This document shows positions 24,601-33,015 of a stretch of 40,672 nucleotides of DNA, piece after piece. Made by a program: the position numbers and the translations under genes. Source of the stretch: a virus; IMG/VR virus record IMGVR_UViG_3300001341_000005, positions 1 to 40,672 of that record; one strand, given 5' to 3'. Each line of letters begins with the position of its first letter. Within the stretch, counting starts at the first letter, position 1. The notes under the pieces are model-generated. The model worked only from the letters and a program-made list of their open reading frames with translations, ran no database searches and was not told the DNA's origin.

Positions 24601-25268
24601 TGGCGTTTTTTGATGAAGCCATTGCGCTGTCGATCGCGCAGGAAGCGGAGCGGGTCCGCGGGGCGATCCTGGCCGTTCCGGTTGCCGACGATCTGGACGC
24701 CGATTTGAACGATCTTTTGGATGGCTTCGACGACGCGGTCGCGACGGCCGCCGACGCGCCGAATGCGTTCGGGCCCGCTGTTTTGGACCTTTGCCGGTTT
24801 GTCGGGCGCGAGAACGATCCTAACCTGCAGGCGATTGCCTTCCTGGACGCATTGGCCGGGGCGAAATCTGAAGACGACAGGGTCGCCGCGATGACCGATT
24901 GCGCATTTGTCTATGGCCTGGCGTTGTCGATTGTACGAAAGACCTTTGCCGCGCGCCAGGATGCTCTTGGTGCGCGATCTGAATTCCTGGTCGCGGCGGG
25001 AGCCGTGCAGAACGTTGCTGGCGTGCACCTCGGCGCCGATGTGTTTGACTGGTTGTCCGAAGTCGTCGGTGCGGCGTCCTCGCATCTGTCGGAGACCGCC
25101 GCCAACCGTATGCCGTTGGTGACGGTCGAGACCGCGCACTCGTATTCATCGACGCATCTGGCGCACCGTCTCTATGTCGATCCTCAGCGGGCCCGCGAGC
25201 TGGTCGATCGCAACCGGGTATTGACGCCCTTGTTCCTGCCGATCCGCCTGGAGGGGCTCGCAGCGTGA
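24600..25268 (+). CDS. DNA circularisation / tail-hub protein, C-terminal domain (Mu gpN C-half)
   Basis: A 222-residue protein. Its C-terminal region (HLAHRLYVDPQRARELVDRN and RVLTPLFLPIRLEGL) matches the end of Mu gpN, where an AHRLYGDA-like stretch and an HPxFVP-like stretch are found. The N-terminal part is acidic and helical. The start overlaps the preceding stop, consistent with gene fission and retained coupling. Function as a baseplate hub or DNA-tail connector part is inferred from the family and neighbours. Confidence 0.72.
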   Translation: MAFFDEAIALSIAQEAERVRGAILAVPVADDLDADLNDLLDGFDDAVATAADAPNAFGPAVLDLCRFVGRENDPNLQAIAFLDALAGAKSEDDRVAAMTDCAFVYGLALSIVRKTFAARQDALGARSEFLVAAGAVQNVAGVHLGADVFDWLSEVVGAASSHLSETAANRMPLVTVETAHSYSSTHLAHRLYVDPQRARELVDRNRVLTPLFLPIRLEGLAA

Positions 25269-26374
25269 TCATGTCCGACGTTCTTGAACATATCGAAATC
25301 ACGGTCGATGGCCGGCCGATCCATAACTTCATGGATTTTTCCATGACGTTTGGCGCGGAGCAGGCCGTCAGAACCGCTACGATCGCCATGGGAGGGCCGG
25401 TCGAGGAGGATGATTTTCCGTTTCCCGACATGCCGGCGACGATTACCGCCAACGGCGACCTGCTTTTGACGGGCGTCGTGCGGGATGCGAACCCGGGGCA
25501 TCAGGACTCCGATGGCGGCGTCATCTGGTCAGCGTCGATCACGTTCGTTTCGAAGCCTGTCGATACGACGGAATCGTCCATCGTGCATCCTTCCGGAGAA
25601 GTTCGCGACAAGGATTTGGCGGAGGTGGCTCGGGCCATTGAAAGCGCCGGCGTCGAATGGAAATCGTCCGGACAATTGTTCGATGTGCCCTTGCACAGGG
25701 TTGTGCCAGGTCGATCGGCGTTTCGCGAAATCGAGGAATTGGCGCGGTCACGGGGCATTCTGCTTTACGACGATGAAACCGGCGCGATCAATATGGCGAA
25801 GGGACCGGCCGGCCGTCACGCCGGCGGGCTCGAGCTGGGCGTCAACCTCCTGTCGGCGGATGCGCAATTGACCGGTCGCTATCGCCACGATCCGATCATC
25901 GTTCGCGGCCAGGCCTCGACAGGATCCGGTGACGGCGCGTTGCGCCCGGAAGCCGAAGTCGCCAATCCGGCCCTTGGCCGCCGGCGTCCGAAAGTGATCC
26001 TGTTCGAAGGCGAGCCGACGATGGACGCCTTGAAAGGCAGGGCCGAACAGGAACTGACCCGGCGCGAAGGCCGCTCGAAGTCCGCATCGTGTGAAGTCCC
26101 GGGATGGCGCGACCGCGCCGGCGAATTCTGGATGTCGAACTATCTGGTTCACCTGAAGGATCCCCTGATCTTTCTTGACCAGGACATGCTGATCAAGGGC
26201 GGTACGTTCAGCCAGAACGACGGCGGGACGCGGGCCCGTCTGGACCTGGTCGACCCGAGGGCGATGAACGGCGAGGATCCGAAGGGTGAAGGCGACAGCT
26301 TCAAGGTCGACAAGCCAAAGGCGAAGGTTGCTGCGAAACCCGCATCGACAGGAGGCGCGCTTGAGCCGGTTTGA
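25265..26374 (+). CDS. Baseplate hub protein, Mu gpP-like
   Basis: A 369-residue hub subunit. Family marks are the N-terminal HIEITVDGRPIHNFMDFSMT, a beta region TANGDLLLTGVVRDANPGH, then FREIEELARSRGILLYDDET, the conserved fold of gp27/gpP hub proteins. The C-terminal tail (after about 320) is Lys/Ala-rich and unordered. GTG 25265 has GGAGGGG seven bases upstream, which favours it over ATG 25271 at thirteen bases. It is followed by the spike gene, whose ribosome site AGGAGG lies within this gene's end. Confidence 0.85.
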   Translation: MIMSDVLEHIEITVDGRPIHNFMDFSMTFGAEQAVRTATIAMGGPVEEDDFPFPDMPATITANGDLLLTGVVRDANPGHQDSDGGVIWSASITFVSKPVDTTESSIVHPSGEVRDKDLAEVARAIESAGVEWKSSGQLFDVPLHRVVPGRSAFREIEELARSRGILLYDDETGAINMAKGPAGRHAGGLELGVNLLSADAQLTGRYRHDPIIVRGQASTGSGDGALRPEAEVANPALGRRRPKVILFEGEPTMDALKGRAEQELTRREGRSKSASCEVPGWRDRAGEFWMSNYLVHLKDPLIFLDQDMLIKGGTFSQNDGGTRARLDLVDPRAMNGEDPKGEGDSFKVDKPKAKVAAKPASTGGALEPV

Positions 26375-26867
26375 TTTTCAGTTTGGCCGGTTCGAGGTGA
26401 CCGGCGATATCGAGGAAGCGGGACAGCAATTGCTGAACGGGGCCGGTCGGGCCGGCGAAGTGCCGACGAAGGTCTTGTCGAGCCAGCAACACGGGTTCGC
26501 CTCCCGCCTTCCAGCGGGATCGCTTGGCTTCCAGGTGGCCTTCGGCGGCCGATCGGCGCAGCGCGTCATCCTTGGCGGCGAAAATCCGGCGATGCGGCCG
26601 AACCTGCAAACCGGCAATGCCGCAATCTATGACCATAATGGGCATATCCTGAAGGTCATCGACGAAGGCATGACGATCGACGTCAAGGATCAGACAGTAG
26701 AGATGCGCCAGGGCAGTCTGAAAATCACCGTGACCGACAATGATGCGTTCATCGAAGTCGGCGCGGACAAGAAGGTCTACCTGGGCGGGAACCCGGACGA
26801 CCATACGTTCGCCAAGGTTCAGACCCAGTCCGGGCCGTCGCTGAACGTTTACGCGAGAATTGCCTAA
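26361..26867 (+). CDS. Baseplate spike protein, Mu gp45-like, TTG start
   Basis: A 168-residue protein of the gp45 family, the trimeric spike that punctures the outer membrane. It shows GLQF-type N-terminal SRFDFQFGRFEVTGD, the central LGFQVAFGGRSAQRVI and the beta-helix-like closing region (KITVTDNDAFIEVGADKKVY). TTG 26361 is chosen because AGGAGG (26350-26355) lies five bases upstream, while an ATG 75 bases upstream adds non-family sequence that is read within gpP. It overlaps the gpP stop by 14 bases. Confidence 0.82.
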   Translation: MSRFDFQFGRFEVTGDIEEAGQQLLNGAGRAGEVPTKVLSSQQHGFASRLPAGSLGFQVAFGGRSAQRVILGGENPAMRPNLQTGNAAIYDHNGHILKVIDEGMTIDVKDQTVEMRQGSLKITVTDNDAFIEVGADKKVYLGGNPDDHTFAKVQTQSGPSLNVYARIA

Positions 26868-26872
26868 ATCCG

Positions 26873-27418
26873 ATGTCCATCCGGATCATACCCATCGAGG
26901 TGGCGGAGACGCCGCCGCTCGTACCGGACATTGTCTGGGACGGCCGTTGCGGCGACTTTCGCCGCGTCGGCGCCACCGAGCCGGGCAATCCGTTCGGATT
27001 GCAATCGCGGCAACAATTGGCGACCGCTGTCCTGATTTGCCTCCAGACCGATCGGGCCGTCGAACCGGAAGCTTTGCGCGACGGTGATGAGCAGCGGGGA
27101 TGGGCCGGCGATGCCTTCGACCTGGACGAGGGCAGGGGAGAAGGTCCGCTCGGATCGCGCTTATGGCAATTGCGGCGAGCGACATTGGACGAAACAAAAA
27201 CGCCGCGGTTTGCCGAATATGCCTGTCGGGAGGCCCTGCAGACTCTGATCGATCAGGGGGCTGTTGCCTGGATCGACTTTTCTTCCACGGTCCTGATGGA
27301 CCAGAACCGTTTTGAATTCACCGTGACCTTGTTCGGGCGTGATGGCCGCGAACTCCATCAGCAATCCTTTGCGATTTTGTGGGATCAATTGAATGGCGTT
27401 GCCCGTCCCCTCGATTGA
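26873..27418 (+). CDS. Baseplate protein, Mu gp46-like
   Basis: A 181-residue wedge component. The family marks are PDIVWDGRCGDFRR, then AVLICLQTDRAVEPEALRD, and GWAGDAFDLDEGRGEGPLGS. In Mu, gp46 forms the baseplate wedge with gp47 and gp48. It lies five bases after gp45 and overlaps gp47 by 26 bases. It is about the usual length for the family. Confidence 0.85.
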   Translation: MSIRIIPIEVAETPPLVPDIVWDGRCGDFRRVGATEPGNPFGLQSRQQLATAVLICLQTDRAVEPEALRDGDEQRGWAGDAFDLDEGRGEGPLGSRLWQLRRATLDETKTPRFAEYACREALQTLIDQGAVAWIDFSSTVLMDQNRFEFTVTLFGRDGRELHQQSFAILWDQLNGVARPLD

Positions 27419-28469
27419 CGAATTGTCGGCAAAGGCCCGCGCGGCCTATGCATCGGCGCTTGGCCTGGTTGAGGCGATCATCTGGCCGAACACGCACTAT
27501 GTGCATGCCAAGGTCCTGGCGCTGGTCCTGCATCCGGTCTACCTGCGCCTTGATGCGCTTTACCGGCAGATGTTTGCGTCGACGGCCGATGAATTGCACC
27601 TGGAAGGCCGACACGCCTATGAACGCGGCATAAGGCGCAATCGGGCGTCGAAGGCAGGCGGAACCGTAACGACAACGGGAACGCCAGCCACGGTCTATCC
27701 CGCTGGCATTCAGTACCTGTCGGGCAATCTGGTTTACAGAACGACGGCCGAAGCGGTCGCGGCCGGCGATGGCGCCCTTTCGTTTACAGTCGAGTCCTTG
27801 GAGCGGGGCGCGGCGGCCAACTTGGCCGCGGCGGTCAAACTGACACTTGCCGACCCGGCCTTATCGCCAGGCCTCGCCGCGACGGCCGATGTCGGCCCGG
27901 ACGGCCTCGGCGGCGGCGCCGATAAGGAAACGGTCGACAGCTTGCGCGCCCGGGTCCTGGAACACAAACGCCGGCCGCCGCAAGGCGGCGCGGAAACTGA
28001 CTATGCCGCATTTGCCCGGGCGGTCCCCGGGGTCACCGCGGCGTGGGCGAAATCCTTCGTGAACGGGCCGACGACGATCGGAGTCTGGTTTCTGTTCGCG
28101 GATCGCCCGAACGGGATCCCGACCGCTGCGGACGTAGCGGTGGTTGACGCGGAGATTGCGAAACTGCGCATGATCCGGGTCGGGTTTGAGGTCAACGCGC
28201 CGACCGCCGTTGCGGTTCCGATAACCATCAAACTGACACCCGACGAGGTGTCGCTGCGCGCCAAGGTCGAGGCCTCGATCGCGGCCATGTTCGTCGCCAG
28301 GACCCGGCCGGGACTGCCCGACGATGATTTCGTGTTGCCGCCTGAATGGATCTCCGAAGCGATATCCGACACGCTTGGCGAGGATCGCCACACATTGAGC
28401 GTGCCGGCGGCGGATGTGACCTTTGCGGCCGGTGAATACCCGGTCCCCGGCGCCATCACCTGGGTTTAG
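27393..28469 (+). CDS. Baseplate J-like protein, Mu gp47-like
   Basis: A 358-residue wedge protein. The N-terminal LVEAIIWPNTHYVHAKVLAL, the central ALSFTVESLERGAAANLAAA and the conserved KETVDSLRARVLEHKRRPP with GGAETDYAAFARAVPGV are typical of the Baseplate_J family. It joins the wedge to the hub and tail fibres. Start ATG 27393 lies 26 bases inside gp46, suggesting coupled translation. Confidence 0.9.
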   Translation: MALPVPSIDELSAKARAAYASALGLVEAIIWPNTHYVHAKVLALVLHPVYLRLDALYRQMFASTADELHLEGRHAYERGIRRNRASKAGGTVTTTGTPATVYPAGIQYLSGNLVYRTTAEAVAAGDGALSFTVESLERGAAANLAAAVKLTLADPALSPGLAATADVGPDGLGGGADKETVDSLRARVLEHKRRPPQGGAETDYAAFARAVPGVTAAWAKSFVNGPTTIGVWFLFADRPNGIPTAADVAVVDAEIAKLRMIRVGFEVNAPTAVAVPITIKLTPDEVSLRAKVEASIAAMFVARTRPGLPDDDFVLPPEWISEAISDTLGEDRHTLSVPAADVTFAAGEYPVPGAITWV

Positions 28470-28515
28470 AGCCCAAGAGGCGTGCAGCGGCAAAGCCGCG
28501 ACAGGGAAACAAATA

Positions 28516-29268
28516 ATGTCGACATGGCACATTGTGAGCGGCGCGGTCTTTGATCCGCCGGACGACGGGATTTTGATCGAATGGCCGTGCCCGGACGATC
28601 TGGAAGCCGCTGTTCTCGATACCCGGGACGCAGAGTCGGATCCGGACGAAACCGACCTGACGAACCAGATCGTCGCCCTTTTGCCCCAGGGCGCGGCCTG
28701 GGGCACGCCGGACGGCGAGGTGCACAATCCGGCCAGCGAGATGACGACGTTCTGGCGCGGCTTTGCCGGCGTGCTGAAACCGCTTTATCAGCGCATGTTT
28801 TCAACGGCGTTGGAATCGACCGTCTCGACGATCACGGACTCGCTTGAGGGTTGGGAGACCGATTTCGGATTGCCGAACCCCTGTTTCGGGACGGATCAAT
28901 CGCTTGAAACCCGTCTCCGCGCGGTCGTGGCCAAGGAGCTGTCGCCGGCAACGATCTCGCCCGGCGACTATCTGTGTCTGGCTGCGCGCCTCGGTTTCGA
29001 TATCCGCATCGAGGAGCCCGAAGCCTTCGAATGCGGCGTGTCGGAATGCGGGCTCGACCATGAAACCGCGACCGTCAATCTCGAGGTCGAATGGGTCGTG
29101 CATCTGGCGGCGGGCCCGTCTGACTATTTCGAGGCGGCGATCGGCGAGGCCGGTGTCACGCGCCTGCTCGACTGGCCGGCCAATGAAGAACTGGAATGCA
29201 TATTCCGCCCGCTGCGGCCGGCCTGGTCGCTTCTCTATTTCGACTATTCCGAAGTGATTGGAGCTTGA
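28516..29268 (+). CDS. Baseplate/tail-end protein, Mu gp48-like (DUF2313)
   Basis: A 250-residue protein. Family marks are LLPQGAAWGTPDGEVHN near residue 56, YQRMFSTALESTV and the C-terminal ELECIFRPLRPAWSLLYFDY. In Mu the homologue completes the wedge. Start ATG 28516 follows an AGGGAAA site; an upstream open extension lies between the genes and adds no family-like sequence. It is two bases before the tail fibre ATG. Confidence 0.85.
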   Translation: MSTWHIVSGAVFDPPDDGILIEWPCPDDLEAAVLDTRDAESDPDETDLTNQIVALLPQGAAWGTPDGEVHNPASEMTTFWRGFAGVLKPLYQRMFSTALESTVSTITDSLEGWETDFGLPNPCFGTDQSLETRLRAVVAKELSPATISPGDYLCLAARLGFDIRIEEPEAFECGVSECGLDHETATVNLEVEWVVHLAAGPSDYFEAAIGEAGVTRLLDWPANEELECIFRPLRPAWSLLYFDYSEVIGA

Positions 29269-29269
29269 C

Positions 29270-29938
29270 ATGTACAGAACGCCGCCCGTTGGTTCTGCAA
29301 ACTTTGCCGACTGGAAAGATGGAGACCGTGCAGCGGGGACCAAGGGATCCCGTGTTCCGCACCGGGCATTTACCGATCTGATCGAGGAAATCGCCTTCGC
29401 TCTGGAACAATTTGGATTCACTTTGGATCCAGACGACCTGACGCAGGTGCACCAATTGTTCAAGCTTTTAGGTCAACCCGGGCCGAATGATCCGCCAATA
29501 GCACCGAACCTGCCGAGGATGGTTTACTACGTTGACGGGTCGCAGGGGTTCCCTGACGCTGTTGCGACCAACGTGAGTTTCGCCACGGAAGAAGAAAACA
29601 ATTTCATCGACTCCACATTTGATGGGGTCCTATGGACCTGTGGACCCTCGGACGGAGGGTTGTTGCTGATAATGTCTTGCATGGATTTTGTCGGTGGCGC
29701 GGGCGCAAGAGGCATTAACGTGCACATCATGAAAACCGGTGTTGCGCAAGGGGTGGCAAAGGACAACAGGACGTCAGGAACCTCGGCGAACCTCGGCGCG
29801 TGCGTCGCTTTTTGTGGCACGGTCTCTCCCGGAGAAAGTTACTACATTCGAGTTTCCCGAGATGATGCGGGCGGCGGATCAGGTTTCCCGACCGCGTTCA
29901 CAAGCCGGTTTTCAGTTACCAAATTATCCGTTGCATAG
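29270..29938 (+). CDS. Tail fibre or receptor-binding protein
   Basis: A 222-residue protein. The N-terminal 70 residues (MYRTPPVGSANFADWKDGDRA) fit the baseplate-attachment part seen in short tail fibres of Mu-like phages. The C-terminal half is Gly/Ser/Asp-rich and beta-like (VGGAGARGINVHIMKTGVAQ and GESYYIRVSRDDAGGGSGF) and probably folds as a receptor-binding domain. ATG 29270 follows GGAG by about eight bases. No carbohydrate-cleaving motif is seen. Receptor specificity cannot be inferred. Confidence 0.7.
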   Translation: MYRTPPVGSANFADWKDGDRAAGTKGSRVPHRAFTDLIEEIAFALEQFGFTLDPDDLTQVHQLFKLLGQPGPNDPPIAPNLPRMVYYVDGSQGFPDAVATNVSFATEEENNFIDSTFDGVLWTCGPSDGGLLLIMSCMDFVGGAGARGINVHIMKTGVAQGVAKDNRTSGTSANLGACVAFCGTVSPGESYYIRVSRDDAGGGSGFPTAFTSRFSVTKLSVA

Positions 29939-29948
29939 AGGGCCCGTC

Positions 29949-30608
29949 ATGCCAGATGAACAAGAGCCGGTGAAACCGATGATCAAGCCGTTCCAGTCGG
30001 AAACACGGCCGCTCGATGAAGCGGCGTATCTGGGCTTGCGCATTGCTTTGGAGTCAACGGAATATGATGGCGCGAATGTTGGATTGTTTAGATTGCCGGA
30101 TGGTTCATTTGAAATCCGTTTTCCTGAAACGATGGCGCAGATCATCGACGCGCTGGTGTCAGACATGCCTGCACTTCAAAATGCCAGCTTGGTGCGGGCT
30201 CGGGCAAGGGCCTATCGGCGCGTTGTCGATTATGTCGACAGTTTCACAAAAGAGATTGTGAAGCAGTATCCGGATGCCGAGACGATGGCCTGGCCGACCA
30301 AGCAGGCGGAAGCGCGCGCGGTTCTCGCCGGCGGCGATGTGGCCGACACGTTGATTTTGAAGGAACTCGTTGCCGCGATGGATCTGGACGCCGCCGGCGT
30401 CACGGCGCTTGCGAACTCGGTGCGGGAGAAAGCTGCCGACTTTGCAAAGATGTCTGCCGCGATCGAGGGACTGCGCAATCTCGCCGAAACGCAGATTGCG
30501 GCCCTTTCGTCCGTCGACGACGTAGATCCGCTGGTCGACACCCTGATCGATGCGGCGCGGGCTAAAGCGGTTGAACTCGGTTTCGGCGGGGCGGTTTCTT
30601 CGGTTTAG
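29949..30608 (+). CDS. Probable tail-fibre-associated protein
   Basis: A 219-residue protein directly after the fibre gene. ATG 29949 follows GAGGG with about six bases spacing; a longer upstream frame runs into the fibre gene and is not needed. Residues about 90-135 (VDYVDSFTKEIVKQYPDAETM, then WPTKQAEARAVLAGG) resemble a pattern I recall from phage proteins placed after fibres, probably fibre-assembly or fibre-associated proteins. The rest is helical. I could not assign a specific family with confidence. Confidence 0.55.
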   Translation: MPDEQEPVKPMIKPFQSETRPLDEAAYLGLRIALESTEYDGANVGLFRLPDGSFEIRFPETMAQIIDALVSDMPALQNASLVRARARAYRRVVDYVDSFTKEIVKQYPDAETMAWPTKQAEARAVLAGGDVADTLILKELVAAMDLDAAGVTALANSVREKAADFAKMSAAIEGLRNLAETQIAALSSVDDVDPLVDTLIDAARAKAVELGFGGAVSSV

Positions 30609-30629
30609 GCAGGGAAAGGACGATCGGTA

Positions 30630-30902
30630 ATGTCCATTCGCGATGACATCGGGGCTAAGGAGGCGGCGCGCATGGATGCGGGGAGATTTGTGGAGCTGTT
30701 TTTGGGGCCGTCCGGTGGATTGTTCGGTCTTGGTTTTCTGACCGGCGCGTTCGTTGCCTTCAAGTGGATCGCGCCGCGTCTTTATGGCGCCGAACTGCGG
30801 GCTATGCGGCGCGAGATCGACGAATTGCGCGAGGAAATCGCGCCCTACCGCGAATTCAAGGAAAACATGGCCTTGAACGCTATGCAGGCGAAACAGGTGT
30901 GA
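30630..30902 (+). CDS. Small membrane protein with coiled coil, lysis-region
   Basis: A 90-residue protein with one likely membrane helix (LFGLGFLTGAFVAFKWIAP, about residues 31-50) and then a charged, heptad-like helix (ELRAMRREIDELREEIAPYREF). Such topology is seen in phage spanin-like and holin-associated proteins. A full spanin pair occurs later in the window, so this is probably something else. It overlaps the next gene (ATGA-type junction at 30900-30904), implying coupled expression with the PAS-domain protein. Confidence 0.6.
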   Translation: MSIRDDIGAKEAARMDAGRFVELFLGPSGGLFGLGFLTGAFVAFKWIAPRLYGAELRAMRREIDELREEIAPYREFKENMALNAMQAKQV

Positions 30903-31282
30903 TGATGGATCTTGACGGCGCACTGGCGGCGACAGCCTATCTGGGGCTGCGGCCGGAAGCGCTTTGCATCACGGACCACTTAAGCCAGATCGTGTTCGCG
31001 GCCCCGGCTTTCTGCACGCTGTTCGGATATTCCGATTATCGCGAAGTGGTCGGACGTAACGTTTCGGAGCTGATCGATCGGGGGATTGATCATCCGCACG
31101 GGTCCGACATGACGTCGAGGATTCGGGAAGGCGGCCGCTTGCGGTTTGCACAGGACGGCGTGGTCCGGGGGCGCAAGGTGGACGGAACGGCCTTCGATGT
31201 CTTCATCGGCGAACGGCAGATGTTCCCGGCCGGAAACAGGATCTTCATGAGCTGTGTCGCGCGGCTGCCCGTGACGGACTGA
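30902..31282 (+). CDS. PAS-domain protein
   Basis: A 126-residue single-domain protein with a clear PAS fold: ALCITDHLSQIVFAAPAFCT and LFGYSDYREVVGRNVSELID, then a helix and the beta strands around RLRFAQDGVVRGRKVDGTAF and GNRIFMSCVARLPVTD. PAS domains bind small ligands or cofactors and mediate protein contacts. No kinase, cyclase or HTH output is attached. ATG 30902 and ATG 30905 are both possible. The preceding gene, a membrane coiled-coil protein, overlaps it. Its presence between fibre and endolysin genes is unusual; a sensory role in lysis timing is a guess. Confidence 0.75.
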   Translation: MMDLDGALAATAYLGLRPEALCITDHLSQIVFAAPAFCTLFGYSDYREVVGRNVSELIDRGIDHPHGSDMTSRIREGGRLRFAQDGVVRGRKVDGTAFDVFIGERQMFPAGNRIFMSCVARLPVTD

Positions 31283-31326
31283 ACGCGACGAACCGTCGGC
31301 CCAGCCGACAATCACCGGAGACCATT

Positions 31327-32274
31327 ATGAAAATCGATTACGCAATGCTTCGCGCGTTGGCGCCGCGCGTGCGCGGACAAAAGGGCGCCCGGCAGGAACA
31401 AATCCTGCGCGAACTTGGGCCGATCATTGACGACACCGCGGTCAAGTTCCGCATCGACACGGCGCTGCGCAAGGCGCATTTCCTTGCCCAGATCGCGCAC
31501 GAAGCCGATGGCTTCTGCACGACCCGGGAATATGCATCCGGCGCGGCCTATGAGGGGCGCAGGGACCTGGGTAACACGCAAAAGGGCGATGGCCGGCGCT
31601 TCCGGGGCAGGGGGCTGATCCAGACGACCGGTCGGGCCAACGTCACAGAGTTTTTCAAGTGGTGCCGGTCGAATAACCTGAACCCGCCGAATTTTGTCGA
31701 CCGGCCGGACGCGCTCGAGGGCATGCCATGGGCCCTGTTGTCGGCGGTCTATTATTGGCAGTCGCGGAAACTGAACCGATACGCCGATCGTGACGACATC
31801 GTCATGGTCACGAAGCGCGTCAATGGTGGCAGGAACGGCCTGGCGGATCGGCGGCATTACCTAGCCAAGGCGAAGACGCTGCTTGCGGTCAAGGCCGGCG
31901 CGGCTGTGTCGAGCCGCCAGAACGGCATCAGGGTCCTCCGCCGCGGGTCGGAAGGCGAGGCGGTCGAAGGCCTTCAGCGCCGGTTGGTCGTTCATGGGTT
32001 CCCCGTCGCCATCGATGGCGATTTCGGGCCCGGCACGGAAACGGCGGTTCGAACCTTCCAGGCGCAGAACGGTTTGACCGTCGACGGCCTGGTCGGGCGC
32101 GACACGCTGGCAAAGCTCGCCAAGGATCCGCCGCCGAAACCGATTCCGAAGCCGGTTGCAATTGTCGTCGATGACAATGCGCCAAAGGCGGACCAGGCCA
32201 ATGGCTTCTATTCCCTGATCGCGGCCATCGTGGCGGCTGCCGGCGCGGGTTGGCAAATGTGGTTTGGAGGTTGA
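31327..32274 (+). CDS. Endolysin: GH19-type catalytic domain with peptidoglycan-binding domain
   Basis: A 315-residue lysin. The catalytic region (about 1-185) fits the GH19/chitinase-like lysozyme fold: HEADGF with candidate acid Glu59, YEGRRDLGN with Glu76, and GRGLIQTTGRANV. Residues about 203-265 are a PG_binding_1 domain (VLRRGSEGEAVEGLQRRL and VDGLVGRDTLAKL). A Pro/Lys linker (PPPKPIPKP) leads to a hydrophobic C-terminal segment (YSLIAAIVAAAGAGWQMWF) that may anchor the protein. It cleaves host peptidoglycan at lysis. Fusion of a C-terminal membrane segment is unusual. Confidence 0.88.
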   Translation: MKIDYAMLRALAPRVRGQKGARQEQILRELGPIIDDTAVKFRIDTALRKAHFLAQIAHEADGFCTTREYASGAAYEGRRDLGNTQKGDGRRFRGRGLIQTTGRANVTEFFKWCRSNNLNPPNFVDRPDALEGMPWALLSAVYYWQSRKLNRYADRDDIVMVTKRVNGGRNGLADRRHYLAKAKTLLAVKAGAAVSSRQNGIRVLRRGSEGEAVEGLQRRLVVHGFPVAIDGDFGPGTETAVRTFQAQNGLTVDGLVGRDTLAKLAKDPPPKPIPKPVAIVVDDNAPKADQANGFYSLIAAIVAAAGAGWQMWFGG

Positions 32275-32276
32275 GC

Positions 32277-32531
32277 ATGCAAACCAAGAACCCGGCCAAA
32301 TCGAAGATCAACCTGTATGCCCTGATCTTTGCGATCGTATCGCTACTTGGCGTCTGGGGCGTGTTCCCCGAAGACGTGGTCAACAAGATCAACCAGACGC
32401 TTGTCTATCTGTCCGGGCCCGTCCTTTACGTGTTGCGGACCTATTTCACCAATACGCGGTTGGCCTGGCGCAACGAGACCAGCGACATCGCGATCGCGCC
32501 CGACCTTTTCGATGGAGACGACAATGTTTGA
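32277..32531 (+). CDS. Holin-like small membrane protein
   Basis: An 84-residue protein with two hydrophobic segments (LYALIFAIVSLLGVWGVF at about 12-29 and LVYLSGPVLYVLRTYF at about 48-63), a size and layout typical of class II holins. ATG 32277 follows GGAGG (32266-32270) by six bases. It lies between the endolysin and the spanins, as expected of a holin that times lysis. Assignment is by topology and context, since holins share little sequence. Confidence 0.7.
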   Translation: MQTKNPAKSKINLYALIFAIVSLLGVWGVFPEDVVNKINQTLVYLSGPVLYVLRTYFTNTRLAWRNETSDIAIAPDLFDGDDNV

Positions 32532-32769
32532 TCTGATTGCATCCACAATCCCCGGCGGATTCGGCGGGCTTATGGCCAGTGTCGCGGCTCTGTTCACGCT
32601 TGGTGCGACCTGGCTGTTCGGCCGGTCGCAGGGCCGAAACGCGGAGCGGTCGAAGGCGATGAGGCGGACGATCCGGACTTACGAAGTCCAGGACGATGTC
32701 CGCCGCGACGTCGCCGTCATGTCGGAAGCGGAACTGGAAAAGGAGCTGATGAAATGGTCAAGGGACTGA
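32524..32769 (+). CDS. Inner-membrane spanin candidate (i-spanin, Rz-like)
   Basis: An 81-residue protein with an N-terminal membrane helix (GLMASVAALFTLGATWLFG) and a charged helical remainder (RTIRTYEVQDDVRRDVAVMSEAELEKEL) that fits the coiled coil of an i-spanin. It overlaps the holin by eight bases and the following lipoprotein gene by sixteen. In lysis the i-spanin and o-spanin link and fuse inner and outer membranes. The layout is that of overlapping Rz/Rz1 pairs. Confidence 0.7.
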   Translation: MFDLIASTIPGGFGGLMASVAALFTLGATWLFGRSQGRNAERSKAMRRTIRTYEVQDDVRRDVAVMSEAELEKELMKWSRD

Positions 32770-32957
32770 TCCTCGCCGCGGCCCTGATCCTGGCCGGCTG
32801 CGCCACGCCGACCAGACCCGGCGACTTCTGTGTCGGCAATCAGCCGCGGATCCTGTCACCGGCCGTCATTGCCGCGATGACGATCGAGGAAAAGCGGCGG
32901 GCGGTGGAGCATAATTTGAAGGGTGAGCGGCTGTGTGGCTGGAAACGTGCCGGCTAA
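32754..32957 (+). CDS. Outer-membrane spanin lipoprotein candidate (o-spanin, Rz1-like)
   Basis: A 67-residue lipoprotein: MVKGLILAAALILAGC has the lipobox LAGC with Cys16 as the lipidation site, and the mature part ends HNLKGERLCGWKRAG, a pattern I recognise from Rz1-type spanins of phages. It overlaps the i-spanin gene by sixteen bases. It would be anchored in the outer membrane and complete envelope disruption after the holin and endolysin act. Confidence 0.75.
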   Translation: MVKGLILAAALILAGCATPTRPGDFCVGNQPRILSPAVIAAMTIEEKRRAVEHNLKGERLCGWKRAG

Positions 32958-33015
32958 GGGCGCCTTTGCATGATCACCCGCATAATCCGCGTCGAAATCT
33001 GTAAAACCGAATTCG

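Noticed and set aside
29739-29948. A longer N-terminus for the gene at 29949
   Set aside because: It would overlap most of the fibre C-terminus with unrelated sequence, while ATG 29949 has a ribosome site.
32956-32967. AAGGGCGCCTTT as a terminator between the late operon and SRAP
   Set aside because: The stem is only four base pairs with three T residues, too weak to call.
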